Notes: generated by a model from the letters alone, not told the origin. DNA of 64,000 nucleotides from Polaromonas sp. (GCF_010365105.1 NZ_JAAFGZ010000014.1:1-64000), one strand, 5' to 3'; shown: positions 36,347-44,364, counted from the first letter of the stretch. Numbers and translations are program-made.

Positions 36347-37726
36347 TCAGGCCCAACCAGCCAGCCGCAGCGCCAGGCCGGCAACCGCCGAAGCGGCAAT
36401 CACAGAAATCACGCCCCACTTGAGCCGCCACAAGGCCAGCGCCGCCAGCATGACCAGTGTGAGCGCCACTCCGTCGGGTTTTGCATCAAAAAGCACGCTT
36501 GCGCTTTCCGGATAAGCGACAGCAGCTATGAAAAACAGAGCAAGATTGGCAATCACACCGACCACGGCCGCCGTCACGGCCGCCAGCGGTGCGGTCAGCC
36601 TGAGGTTGCCGCGCGTCGATTCCACCCACGGCCCACCCGCCAGGATAAAGATGAAGGACGGCAAAAAGGTGAACCAGGTCGCCACGCAGGCCGCCAGCGC
36701 GGCGCCCAGGAACAGCGCATCGTGCCCCAGCACCTGCTGGCCCCAGCCGCCCAGAAAGCCGACAAACGCCACCACCATGATGAGCGGGCCAGGCGTGGTT
36801 TCGCCCAGCGCCAGGCCGTCCATCATCTGCGCGGTGCTAAGCCACTGGTAATGCTCGACCGTCATCTGATTCACGTAAGGCAGCACGGCGTAGGCCCCGC
36901 CAAACGTCAGCAGCGCCGCCTTGGTGAAAAACCAGCCGATTTGCGTCAGCGTGCCGCTCCAGCCATAGGCCAGGAACAGCGCCGCCATCGGCAGCAGCCA
37001 GAGCGCAGCGCCCACGGCCAGAACGGCGGCCAGCCGCGACGAGTTGAACAGGGCGTGCGCTGGCGTGGGCGTGTCGTCGTCGATCAGGGCCGGGTTGTGC
37101 GTGACGGAGGTCGCCGACGAATGCTTGCCACCGCGCACCAGCGTACCCGGCGCAAAACGCGCCAGCAGCGCGCCCGCCAGCAACGCACTCAGCACCACCA
37201 CTGGAAAAGGCAGCTTCAAAACCGCTACCGCTATGAAACTAATAGCTGCTATAGCCCACGGAACGGGCGCATGCAGCGGATTTCCCAATGATTTACGGGC
37301 AATGCGGTGCAAGGCATGCAACACAATCGCCGCCACGGCCGGCTTGATGCCGTAGAAGATGCCCGCCACCAGCGGCAGCTGACCAAAGGCCATGTAGATC
37401 CAGCTCAGAAAAATCAGCAGTACCAGAGAGGGCAGCGCGAAGAGCGAGCCGGCCACCACGCCTCCCCGGGTTTTGTGCATCAGCCAGCCGAGATAGGTGG
37501 CCAGCTGCTGCGCCTCGGGGCCGGGCAACAGCATGCAGAAATTGAGCGCATGCAAAAAGCGTTTTTCCGACACCCAGCGGCGCTTTTCCACCAGCTCGCG
37601 GTGCATGATGGCAATCTGCCCGGCCGGCCCGCCAAAGCTGATGAAGCCGAGCTGCAGCCAGAATTTGAAGGCCTCGCGCAAGGAAATGCGGGCGGGCGCG
37701 TCAGAAGCTGAAGACGAAATGCCCAT
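36347..37726 (-). CDS. chrA: Chromate transporter, long-chain ChrA
   Basis: A 459-residue, two-domain ChrA. Both halves carry the CHR signature: FWLQLGFISFGGPAGQIAIM with NFCMLLPGPEAQQLATYLGW in the first, and FFTKAALLTFGGAYAVLPYV with DGLALGETTPGPLIMVVAFV in the second. It exports chromate from the cytoplasm with the proton gradient. The interdomain part includes AIAAISFIAVAV, encoded by an AT-rich repeat at 37230-37255. No chrB regulator is beside it. It is on the same strand as metW, 33 bases downstream of it. Confidence 0.93.
   Translation of the reverse strand: MGISSSASDAPARISLREAFKFWLQLGFISFGGPAGQIAIMHRELVEKRRWVSEKRFLHALNFCMLLPGPEAQQLATYLGWLMHKTRGGVVAGSLFALPSLVLLIFLSWIYMAFGQLPLVAGIFYGIKPAVAAIVLHALHRIARKSLGNPLHAPVPWAIAAISFIAVAVLKLPFPVVVLSALLAGALLARFAPGTLVRGGKHSSATSVTHNPALIDDDTPTPAHALFNSSRLAAVLAVGAALWLLPMAALFLAYGWSGTLTQIGWFFTKAALLTFGGAYAVLPYVNQMTVEHYQWLSTAQMMDGLALGETTPGPLIMVVAFVGFLGGWGQQVLGHDALFLGAALAACVATWFTFLPSFIFILAGGPWVESTRGNLRLTAPLAAVTAAVVGVIANLALFFIAAVAYPESASVLFDAKPDGVALTLVMLAALALWRLKWGVISVIAASAVAGLALRLAGWA
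37230..37255. repeat. AT-rich short repeat inside chrA
   Basis: GCTATGAAACTAATAGCTGC followed by TATAGC; AT-rich against a GC-rich gene and translated as a hydrophobic stretch. It looks like the intergenic TAGCTACTATTT-type elements. Confidence 0.4.
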
Positions 37727-37759
37727 GGTCCGTGACTTCGCGCTCAGCCTGCTGCGCCC

Positions 37760-38368
37760 TCAAGCCCGCTGCAGCTTGAACACCGCTCGGCTGGCGCGGG
37801 CGTTCGGCCACAAACGGATTTCCTGGCCGTCCTCCAAACCGAACGAATCGAGAATCTGCAACTGGTTTTGTCGGGCCAGCGCGGCGAAATCCCGCAGCGT
37901 TCCGACGCGGATATTGGGCGTGTCGTACCACTGGTAGGGCAGCACCCTGGTCACCGGCATGCGGCCGCGCAACACGGCCAGCCGGTTGGGCCAGTGGCCG
38001 AAATTGGGGAAGGCGACGACGCCGATGCGGCCGACGCGCGCTGTTTCGCGCAGCATGACTTCGGCATTGCGCAAATGCTGCAGCGTGTCGATCTGCAGCA
38101 CCACGTCGAACGAAGCGTCGCCGAACAGCGCCAGGCCGTCTTCGAGGTTGAACTGGATCACATTGACGCCGCACGCCACGCAGGCCTGCACGTTGGCGTC
38201 ATCAATCTCGACGCCGTAGCCCGAGCAGCCGCGCTCCCGGATCAGGTAGTCGAGCAGCGCGCCATTGCCGCAGCCCAGATCGAGCACGCGGGAACCCTTG
38301 GGTACCAGCCGGGCAATCGACAACTGATCCGGCGACGGCTGGCCATGGGGTTGGGTGGTTCCGCTCAT
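37760..38368 (-). CDS. metW: Methionine biosynthesis protein MetW
   Basis: A 202-residue SAM-methyltransferase-fold protein: [20 protein letters not shown] is the nucleotide-binding motif, and [20 protein letters not shown] is typical for MetW. MetW works with MetX and is needed for homoserine acetylation in several proteobacteria. The start overlaps the metX stop by 4 bases (ATGA), so the two are coupled and share the riboswitch upstream of metX. Confidence 0.95.
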   Translation of the reverse strand: MSGTTQPHGQPSPDQLSIARLVPKGSRVLDLGCGNGALLDYLIRERGCSGYGVEIDDANVQACVACGVNVIQFNLEDGLALFGDASFDVVLQIDTLQHLRNAEVMLRETARVGRIGVVAFPNFGHWPNRLAVLRGRMPVTRVLPYQWYDTPNIRVGTLRDFAALARQNQLQILDSFGLEDGQEIRLWPNARASRAVFKLQRA

Positions 38369-39645
38369 ATCGTCACCTTGCTCTTAAAATAAGAGCGTAC
38401 TACGCCCATGTAGCGTGCGTCATCGAGCAAAAAGGCATCATGGCCGTGCGGCGCGTCGATCTCGGCGTAGCTCACATCAATCTGGTTGTCGAGCAGGGCC
38501 TTGACGATTTCCCGGCTGCGCGCCGGTGAAAAGCGCCAGTCGGTGGTGAAGCTCACCAGCAAAAATTTGGCACGGGCCTGCGCCAGCGCGCGACTCAAAT
38601 CGCCGCCAAATTCGCCGGCCGGGTCGAAATAGTCCAGCGCCCGGGTGATCAGCAAATAGGTATTGGCGTCGAAGTATTCGGCGAACTTGTCGCCCTGATA
38701 GCGCAGGTAGCTTTCGATCTGGAACTCGACGTCCTGGGTGGTGTAGCGGTAGGGCGCAACGTTGGCCAGGGCAGCACCCATTCCGTCCAAGCCAGGGCCG
38801 CGGATCCGGCTTTGCCGGTCCGCAGGCGCAGCGGCCCCCTCGGGGGGCAGCGAACCACGCGCAGCGGGGAGCGTGGGGGCTACCACCTGGCGACCGAACT
38901 TCTCGTTCATCACGTCGTCACTCAGGTAGGTGATGTGGCCGATCATGCGGGCGATGCGCAGCCCACGTTTGGGCAGCACGCCGTGCCGGTAAAAGTGGCC
39001 GCCATGAAAGTCGGGGTCGGTCACGATGGCGCGGCGCGCGACTTCGTTGAAAGCGATGTTTTCAGCCGTCAGGTTGGGTGCGCTGGCCACCACCACCGCA
39101 TGGCGTACACGCTCCGGGTATTGCAGCGTCCAGGCCAATGCCTGCATGCCGCCGAGGCTGCCGCCCATGACGGCGGCCAGCGTCTGGATGCCCAGCGCAT
39201 CAAGCAGCCGGGCCTGGGCGTTGACCCAGTCCTGCACCGTGACGACCGGGAAATCGGCGCCATACACCTCGCCCGTGTCCGGGTTGGTCTGCATCGGCCC
39301 GGTGGAGCCGAAGCACGAACCCAGATTGTTCACGCCGATGACAAAAAACCGGTTCGTGTCCAGCGGTTTGGCCGGCCCGATCATGGTGTCCCACCAGCCC
39401 TCGGACTTGTCCTTGACCTGACCCGCTTCGTCCAGATAAACGCCCGCCACATGGTGCGAGGCGTTGAGCGCATGGCAGATCAACACCGCGTTCGACTTGT
39501 CGGCATTGAGCTGACCGTAGGTTTCATAACTCAGGTCATACGCGCGAATCGACGCACCGCTGCGCAAGGGCAAGACCTCGGCAAAATGCATCGATTCCGG
39601 CTTGGCGACAAGGACGGGGGCAGTAGGCACTGTTGATGAATCCAC
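38365..39645 (-). CDS. metX: Homoserine O-acyltransferase MetX with in-frame repeat insertion
   Basis: An alpha/beta-hydrolase enzyme that acylates homoserine in methionine synthesis. Visible: [20 protein letters not shown], the nucleophile elbow [12 protein letters not shown], and the C-terminal Asp/His region [11 protein letters not shown]. About 427 residues against a usual 375-390. The excess lies at about residues 255-293 ([20 protein letters not shown] and following), encoded by repeat copy C, between MNEKFGRQ and [14 protein letters not shown]. The start is unsure: no ATG until 39591; GTG 39645 or 39630 fits family lengths. It starts right behind a terminator hairpin and a SAM-II-like aptamer. 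Confidence 0.92.
   Translation of the reverse strand: MDSSTVPTAPVLVAKPESMHFAEVLPLRSGASIRAYDLSYETYGQLNADKSNAVLICHALNASHHVAGVYLDEAGQVKDKSEGWWDTMIGPAKPLDTNRFFVIGVNNLGSCFGSTGPMQTNPDTGEVYGADFPVVTVQDWVNAQARLLDALGIQTLAAVMGGSLGGMQALAWTLQYPERVRHAVVVASAPNLTAENIAFNEVARRAIVTDPDFHGGHFYRHGVLPKRGLRIARMIGHITYLSDDVMNEKFGRQVVAPTLPAARGSLPPEGAAAPADRQSRIRGPGLDGMGAALANVAPYRYTTQDVEFQIESYLRYQGDKFAEYFDANTYLLITRALDYFDPAGEFGGDLSRALAQARAKFLLVSFTTDWRFSPARSREIVKALLDNQIDVSYAEIDAPHGHDAFLLDDARYMGVVRSYFKSKVTI
38766..38880 (-). repeat. GC-rich palindromic repeat, copy C (in metX)
   Basis: On the minus strand this unit reads GCCCCCACGCTCCCCGCTGC and continues through GCTGCCCCCCGAGGGGGCC and GGACCGGCAAAGCCGG, as in copies A and B. 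Orientation relative to the host gene is the reverse of A and B (sense here), so another frame of the repeat is translated. Confidence 0.85.
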
Positions 39646-39664
39646 TATAGAAAAACGATGGAGC

Positions 39665-39701
39665 AAAAAAAACCCGGCATCGCTGAAAGCGAGTCCGGGT
39701 T
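39665..39701 (-). terminator. Rho-independent terminator just before metX
   Basis: On the minus strand AACCCGG, an inner hairpin TCGCT-TTC-AGCGA, CCGGGTT and eight T. It ends 20-30 bases before metX and directly follows the SAM-II-like aptamer, so it is probably the off-state of the switch. Confidence 0.88.
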
Positions 39702-39710
39702 CGTGCAGAG

Positions 39711-39762
39711 TCGTCTTTAGCGGTACTTTTTACGCGCCCGCAAGCTGAGCAAATCGGCGCAT
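39711..39762 (-). ncRNA. SAM-II-like riboswitch aptamer (metX leader)
   Basis: Minus strand, 39760 downward: GCGCCGATTTGCTCAGCTTG, then CGGGCGCGTAAAAAGTACC and GCTAAAGACG. This keeps SAM-II (RF00521) features: stem GCGCC/GGCGC, loop-1 GATTT, the CTTGC before the closing strand, an A-rich stretch and GCTAAA at the 3' end forming the pseudoknot. A -10 box TATACT (39772-39767) puts the transcript start at about the first base of the aptamer. It would turn off metX-metW when S-adenosylmethionine is plentiful. Confidence 0.8.
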
Positions 39763-39777
39763 TGTCAGTATAGCAAG

Positions 39778-40344
39778 CTACACAGTCACGACCAGTGCCA
39801 TCAGGCCCAGCACGGCAAAGACGAGTGCCGAAACGATATGCACCACGCGCAACGGGATCAGATGCATGAATTTGCTGCCGAGCCAGACCACCGGTGCATT
39901 GGCCAGCATCATGCCCAGCGTAGTGCCGGCCACCACCCATAAATAGGCGTCGTAACGAGCAGCCAGCATCACGGTGGCGATTTGCGTCTTGTCGCCCATT
40001 TCAGCCAGGAAAAAAACAAAGACCGTGGTGCCGAACACGCCGAAGCGGGGCGGCTTCTTGTCAAGGTCGCCCTCATCGAGTTGGTCCGGGATCAGCATCC
40101 ACACCGCCATCGCGATGAAGGAGACGCCCAGTATCCAGCGCAGGGTTTGCGCTCCCAGGAAGGTGGTCACCCACGCGCCCAATGCGCCGGCCATGGCATG
40201 GTTGGCAATCGTGGCCACCAGGATGCCCAGAACGATGGGCCAGGGTTTTCTGAATTTTGCCGCCAGCACCAGCGCGAGAAGCTGGGTTTTGTCGCCCATT
40301 TCAGCGAGGCCGACGATACCGGTCGAGACGAGGAAAGCTTCCAT
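39778..40344 (-). CDS. GDT1/TMEM165 (UPF0016) family manganese exporter
   Basis: A 188-residue membrane protein made of two inverted halves, each with the family motif E-x-G-D-K-T: EMGDKTQLLAL at residues 15-20 and EMGDKTQIATV at 115-120, exactly 100 residues apart. Around six membrane segments and an acidic central loop (DQLDEGDLDKK) are seen. Members export Mn2+ (MneA in Vibrio) or move Ca2+/Mn2+ in eukaryotes. A yybP-ykoY Mn riboswitch leads the gene, which supports Mn as substrate. The stop is within the upstream region of metX. Confidence 0.93.
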   Translation of the reverse strand: MEAFLVSTGIVGLAEMGDKTQLLALVLAAKFRKPWPIVLGILVATIANHAMAGALGAWVTTFLGAQTLRWILGVSFIAMAVWMLIPDQLDEGDLDKKPPRFGVFGTTVFVFFLAEMGDKTQIATVMLAARYDAYLWVVAGTTLGMMLANAPVVWLGSKFMHLIPLRVVHIVSALVFAVLGLMALVVTV

Positions 40345-40365
40345 GAAATAAACCGCTCAGACCGG

Positions 40366-40546
40366 TGCAAAAAAACCAATGACTGCACGACGTCCCCGGC
40401 CCGAGCTTTTAAAAGTTCTGGAGGCTGTGCAGTCAAAGGTCTCGCCAGGCTAAATGCTGTTTGCGCCATGTTGGCCTTGTTGCAAGGCCAGACAAGTCTG
40501 TTGACGCAAACCCCTCTCAATAAAGAAGGGCGGCTACTCCCCAATG
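40366..40546 (-). ncRNA. yybP-ykoY manganese riboswitch with terminator
   Basis: On the minus strand the leader has TTGGGGAGTAGCC (about 40546-40532), GCGTCAACAGAC, and CTGGCGAGACCTTTGACTGC, the three conserved blocks of the yybP-ykoY aptamer. It is followed by an expression platform: GTGCAGTCA-type arms (40435-40427 and 40388-40380) closing a terminator hairpin with a T-run (TTGGTTTTTTT). A -10 TATAAT lies at 40561-40556. High Mn should favour the antiterminated state and expression of the exporter. Confidence 0.9.
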
Positions 40547-40637
40547 ACAGCGGGCATTATATAGATGCCTTTTTGAATGCCCGTGGCATGACCGCCATCG
40601 GTGCTTGGTGGCATCGCACCACGAACAGTCATTTTTT

Positions 40638-40653
40638 TGGCGCGTTTATTGCT
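40638..40653 (+). promoter_or_regulatory. Sigma-54 promoter for amt
   Basis: TGGCGCGTTTATTGCT fits the -24/-12 consensus TGGCACRNNNNTTGCW with one mismatch: GG at 40639-40640 and GC at 40651-40652. It is about 75 bases before the amt ATG. Nitrogen-limited expression through RpoN and NtrC would be expected for an ammonium transporter. Downstream, TTGGTGC (40659-40665) and GCACCAA (40690-40696) form a wide inverted repeat in the leader. Confidence 0.72.
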
Positions 40654-40726
40654 TTATTTTGGTGCAATTTTCTGCATCCGCCAGAAAACGCACCAAACAA
40701 TCACATATCACTCACGAAAGCGCTTT

Positions 40727-41929
40727 ATGGAAGCACTAAAACAGGGCACAGATGCCTTGTTCATCTTGTTGGGCGGCATCATGGTCCTGGCGATGCATGC
40801 CGGTTTTGCATTTCTGGAACTTGGCACGGTGCGTAAAAAGAACCAGGTCAATGCGCTGGTCAAAATCCTGGTGGATTTTTCAGTCTCCACCGTGGTTTAT
40901 TTTGCCGTTGGCTATGGCGTGGCGTATGGCACCCATTTTTTTGTGGGCGCCGAAGAATTGGCGGCGAAAAACGGCTATGAACTGGTCAGGTTCTTCTTTT
41001 TACTGACGTTCGCGGCGGCCATTCCGGCGATCATTTCAGGCGGCATTGCCGAGCGAGCACGCTTTTATCCCCAATTGATTGCAACAGCCGTCATTGTCGG
41101 ATTTGTTTATCCGTTTTTTGAAGGCATTGCCTGGAACCATCACTTTGGCGTGCAGGCCTGGATTCAATCGGTCACCGGTGCCGAATTTCATGATTTTGCC
41201 GGCTCGATCGTGGTTCACGCCATGGGCGGCTGGCTGGCGCTTCCGGCCGTCCTGTTGCTCGGTGCCCGCAGCAATCGTTATCGCAAGGATGGCGCGGTGT
41301 CGGCACATCCCCCGTCGAGCATTCCTTTTCTGGCGCTGGGCGCATGGATTTTGATCGTCGGCTGGTTCGGTTTTAACGTGATGAGTGCACAAACGCTAGA
41401 CAAGATATCCGGCCTGGTCGCGGTGAACTCACTGATGGCCATGGTCGGCGGCACATTGGCTGCGCTGGCTTTTGGCAAGAACGACCCGGGTTTTGTGCAC
41501 AACGGCCCATTGGCAGGACTGGTGGCGGTGTGCGCAGGCTCTGACGTGATGCATCCGCTGGGCGCGCTGGTGGTGGGCGCTGTCGCTGGCGCTGTCTTTG
41601 TCGTGATGTTCACGCTGACGCAGAACAAATGGAAGATTGACGATGTGCTCGGCGTCTGGCCGCTGCACGGCGTATGCGGCACCTGGGGCGGACTGGCCGC
41701 CGGGATTTTTGGCAGCAAGGCTTTGGGCGGTTTGGGCGGCGTCAGCTTTGCCGCGCAAGTGATCGGAACAACCCTGGGCGTCACATGGGCGGTGCTGATG
41801 AGCTGCGTGGTGTATGGGACGCTCAAGTTGACGCTGGGGCTGCGCCTGACGCAGGAAGAAGAGTTTGAAGGGGCCGACCGTTCGATTCACCGCATTGGTG
41901 CAACGCCTGAGCATGAGGTCAATTGGTAA
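40727..41929 (+). CDS. amt: Ammonium transporter
   Basis: From ATG 40727 the protein has 400 residues with 11 predicted membrane spans. Amt/Rh hallmarks: GIMVLAMHAGFAFLELGTVR, DFAGSIVVHAMGG (first pore His) and WPLHGVCGTWGGLAAGIFG (second pore His). It carries ammonium over the inner membrane. The earlier start at 40601 in the same frame reads across the promoter and is unlikely. No glnK/PII gene is adjacent, unlike the common glnK-amtB pair. The mature protein has no signal peptide, unlike E. coli AmtB. Confidence 0.94.
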   Translation: MEALKQGTDALFILLGGIMVLAMHAGFAFLELGTVRKKNQVNALVKILVDFSVSTVVYFAVGYGVAYGTHFFVGAEELAAKNGYELVRFFFLLTFAAAIPAIISGGIAERARFYPQLIATAVIVGFVYPFFEGIAWNHHFGVQAWIQSVTGAEFHDFAGSIVVHAMGGWLALPAVLLLGARSNRYRKDGAVSAHPPSSIPFLALGAWILIVGWFGFNVMSAQTLDKISGLVAVNSLMAMVGGTLAALAFGKNDPGFVHNGPLAGLVAVCAGSDVMHPLGALVVGAVAGAVFVVMFTLTQNKWKIDDVLGVWPLHGVCGTWGGLAAGIFGSKALGGLGGVSFAAQVIGTTLGVTWAVLMSCVVYGTLKLTLGLRLTQEEEFEGADRSIHRIGATPEHEVNW

Positions 41930-42088
41930 CTTTATGAAAACAGTGCAATCACAAGCAATTCAGGCGTTTTGTTTTGTTAAGAACAGCGGTTAATTCAAAA
42001 CAACTTTGACGCCAAATTAATCCTCAGAAACTCAGTGTTACTACCTACCAAATCTTGGTGACAGGGGATTTCAACGGAAATTTCGCTG

Positions 42089-42143
42089 TTGTCCCGTAGA
42101 TGAAGTGAAGCATAATATCCGGGTACAAATTTGAAGTTTGTAC
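42089..42143 (+). promoter_or_regulatory. Promoter and leader hairpin of the RRM gene
   Basis: TTGTCC (42089-42094), a 16-base spacer and CATAAT (42111-42116) make a plausible sigma-70 promoter. The transcript would begin with GTACAAA-TTTGAAG-TTTGTAC (42123-42143), a 7-bp hairpin at its 5' end, and have a leader of about 125 bases. The rest of 41930-42088 shows no gene. Confidence 0.5.
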
Positions 42144-42249
42144 TTGTTAGGTGATCGGTCAGTTTCGCGCGCTACAGCGGTACATTGAAGGTTTGTTGTG
42201 CTTTCGGGACCCCATCGCTTTTATTTATGTGTTTTAGAGGAGTCCCTTC

Positions 42250-42714
42250 ATGGGCAACAAACTATACGTCGGCAACCTGCCTTACTCGGTGCGTGACGAA
42301 GACCTGCAACAATCCTTTGGTCAATTTGGCGCAGTCACCAGCGCCAAAGTCATGATGGAACGCGACACCGGTCGCTCCAAGGGCTTTGGCTTTGTCGAAA
42401 TGGCCAGCGATGCTGAAGCACAAGCAGCCATCAACGGCATGAACGGTCAGCCTCTGGGCGGCCGCAGCGTTGTGGTGAACGAAGCCCGTCCAATGGAGGC
42501 ACGTCCTCCTCGCACCGGCGGCTTCGGCGGCGGTGGCGGCGGCTACGGTGGTGGCGCTGGCGGCGGCGGTGGTGGCGGCGGATACGGCGGCGGCGGTGGT
42601 GGCCGTTCTTCCGGCGGCGGCAGCGACGGTGGTTTCCGTAGCCCGTACGGCGGCGGCGGTGCTGGCGGCGGACGTTCCGGCGGCGGCGGCGGTGGTGGAC
42701 GCGGCGGCTACTAA
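42250..42714 (+). CDS. Glycine-rich RNA-binding protein (single RRM)
   Basis: A 154-residue protein. Residues 1-80 form one RNA recognition motif with RNP2 LYVGNL (5-10) and RNP1 KGFGFVEM (44-51). Residues 89-154 are almost only Gly with Tyr, Arg and Ser (GGGYGGG repeats ending GGRGGY). Related bacterial proteins are cold-induced RNA chaperones, and the low-complexity tail suggests possible phase separation; both are inference. A strong ribosome-binding site (AGAGGAG) precedes the ATG. The DNA of the tail is a GGC-rich run, prone to replication slippage. Confidence 0.93.
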   Translation: MGNKLYVGNLPYSVRDEDLQQSFGQFGAVTSAKVMMERDTGRSKGFGFVEMASDAEAQAAINGMNGQPLGGRSVVVNEARPMEARPPRTGGFGGGGGGYGGGAGGGGGGGGYGGGGGGRSSGGGSDGGFRSPYGGGGAGGGRSGGGGGGGRGGY

Positions 42715-42788
42715 ACTCTGCGCTATTTCCCGACAGGCCAACGGGCCTGCCAAAACAGCTTCTTCAGTCTATGACTGAAGATTGCTTG

Positions 42789-42825
42789 AAACGGCTTCAA
42801 GACTTCGGTTTTGAAGCCGTTTTGC
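42789..42825 (+). terminator. Terminator after the RRM gene
   Basis: AAACGGCTTCAA (42789-42800) pairs with TTGAAGCCGTTT (42811-42822) across a 10-base loop, followed by T residues. Confidence 0.85.
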
Positions 42826-42943
42826 ATTTCAGCTCGCACATCGCCATGACAAGCAAAAACCCGGGTGGTTCTGCCCGTGCTGGAAAGCTGGATGCGATTC
42901 GTCGATTTTCCTCACCATCCGACGCCAAATACAGAGCCTGTGT

Positions 42944-43045
42944 TTAAAGCCGGCAATTCCAGAGTTCGAACTTTGACGCCATCAGGTCTGCCTGAGGGCT
43001 GTGCGAGAAATTCTTGCACGCTACAGACAGCAGCCTGTGCTTCAT
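42944..43045 (-). pseudogene. Possible truncated start of lptA after lptC
   Basis: An ATG at 43045 overlaps the lptC stop as ATGA, the normal lptC-lptA junction, and begins MKHRLLSVACKNFSHSPQAD, then stops after 33 codons. The first eight residues could begin an LptA signal peptide; the rest shows no similarity I recognise. In related genomes lptA, lptB and rpoN follow lptC, but here they do not. Bases 42826-42943 hold nothing clear. It could be chance. Confidence 0.3.
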
Positions 43046-43749
43046 CGGGGCTTGGAAACAGGGGCAAGGGTGCGGTTTGCTGAATTCGGCATCAAGACCC
43101 CGCGAACGCGGCCGGTGAGAACGGCCACCTGGTCCAGGTTGTTGTAGCTAAAAACATTGCCGGTGAACTGGTCAGCACCCCGGATCAGGACTACAGGCAA
43201 ATGCGACTGGACGCGCTCTTCATTCAAAAAAGCATGAAGAAATTCACCGCGAAATTCCAGCCTGGGTGCTTCCTTTCCTTGTGCATCACGACTTGCTTCG
43301 CGCACGACCCGTGCATTGCCAGTCAATTGAACCTCGGAGCCGTCGCCATTTGAATAAGCCCGATTAGCAGTGGATGTGGTGAGTTGGCTGTTGATATTGA
43401 TGCTGTGGATACGTGCCTGGTCAATTTCCAGAATGTCAGTGTCGGCAAAATGCCGGGCCTCTGTTCCCGCAATTTCACTTTTGAGTTTGCCGTCCTCGGC
43501 AAAGGTCTTGATGGTGAAATTCTGCATGAAATAATCAATTTCATGCCCCACTTCCCTGGCGGCCTCCGGGGCGCTGAAAATTGGCGTGTTGCGCACCAGC
43601 CAATAGGTTCCCAAGGCCAGCGCCCCCATCATGAGAAGCGGCATGTACATGGCTGTCCGGTCCCAGAGTGATAAAAACCGTCGCCATGCACTTTTCCTCG
43701 GCGTCAAGACATTGCCGAGGTTTGTGCGGCTTTCCAAGCTTTCCGTCAT
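43042..43749 (-). CDS. lptC: LPS export protein LptC
   Basis: A 235-residue protein with one N-terminal membrane span (YMPLLMMGALALGTYWLV) and a periplasmic jellyroll (PF06835): IDYFMQNFTIKTFAEDGKLK, RHFADTDILEIDQARIHSIN. LptC joins the LptBFG transporter to the periplasmic bridge. The start overlaps kdsC (ATGA-type). The C-terminus (RTLAPVSKPR) may be longer than usual. Normally lptA-lptB follow; see the truncated frame downstream. Confidence 0.92.
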   Translation of the reverse strand: MTESLESRTNLGNVLTPRKSAWRRFLSLWDRTAMYMPLLMMGALALGTYWLVRNTPIFSAPEAAREVGHEIDYFMQNFTIKTFAEDGKLKSEIAGTEARHFADTDILEIDQARIHSININSQLTTSTANRAYSNGDGSEVQLTGNARVVREASRDAQGKEAPRLEFRGEFLHAFLNEERVQSHLPVVLIRGADQFTGNVFSYNNLDQVAVLTGRVRGVLMPNSANRTLAPVSKPR

Positions 43750-44363
43750 GCCAGGTACTCGCGCAGCAGCCCGGCATAGTGGCCACCGGCAACCAGCAGC
43801 AAATCACAAAATTCGCGGGCGGCCCCGTGGCCTCCCCGGGCCTGTGTGATGTGGTGGGCGCGTGACCTGACTTCCAGCTGGGCATTGGCAGGCGCGCAAC
43901 TCAATGCCGCGCGGCTCATGACCGGCAGATCCGGCCAGTCGTCGCCCATCGCAGCAGCTGCATTCCAGTCCAGACCAAGGGCATTCAGGGTCTGCTCGGC
44001 GGCCGGGCGCTTGTCTTCGGTTCCGAAGTGACAATGCTTGATTCCCAGCGCCCGCAGGCGCCCACGCAGCACGGCACTGTCCCGGCCCGTGATGACAACT
44101 GGCGTGATGCCGGCTTTTTGCAGCAGCTTGAGTCCGTGGCCGTCCAGTGTGTTGAAGCGTTTGATGATTTCGCCAGACGACCTGAACCCTTCCACCTCGC
44201 GGGCGTGTTCATGCCCGTCCGGATACTCCGAAAAATACAACCCGCCATCGGTCAGGACACCATCCACATCGAAAAACGCAACCTTGACGCCTTGGGCCTT
44301 CAGCAGAAGTTCCGGTGAAAAATTCAGGAACGGATCCGACGTGGCAATACCAGAGACCGGCAT
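43746..44363 (-). CDS. kdsC: 3-deoxy-D-manno-octulosonate 8-phosphate phosphatase
   Basis: From ATG 44363, 205 residues of the HAD family, C0 (capless) type: VAFFDVDGVLTDGGLYF with nucleophile Asp32 and Asp34, VVITGRDSAVLRGRL, and MGDDWPDLPVMSRAALSCAP. It removes phosphate from Kdo-8-P in lipopolysaccharide core synthesis. The gene follows kdsD with one base between stop and start. A GTG at 44381 is an alternative start. Its substrate is produced by the pathway that kdsD begins, which fits the operon. Confidence 0.94.
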   Translation of the reverse strand: MPVSGIATSDPFLNFSPELLLKAQGVKVAFFDVDGVLTDGGLYFSEYPDGHEHAREVEGFRSSGEIIKRFNTLDGHGLKLLQKAGITPVVITGRDSAVLRGRLRALGIKHCHFGTEDKRPAAEQTLNALGLDWNAAAAMGDDWPDLPVMSRAALSCAPANAQLEVRSRAHHITQARGGHGAAREFCDLLLVAGGHYAGLLREYLA

Positions 44364-44364
44364 A

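Noticed and set aside
40596..40625. GGTGC...GCACC repeat upstream of amt as an NtrC enhancer
   Set aside because: Half-sites are in the reverse order to the NtrC palindrome (GCACCA-N3-TGGTGC), so I do not call it.
42520..42710. Repetitive GGCGGC-rich tract that might look like a tandem array or CRISPR
   Set aside because: It encodes the glycine-rich tail of the RRM protein; units are irregular and there are no spacers.
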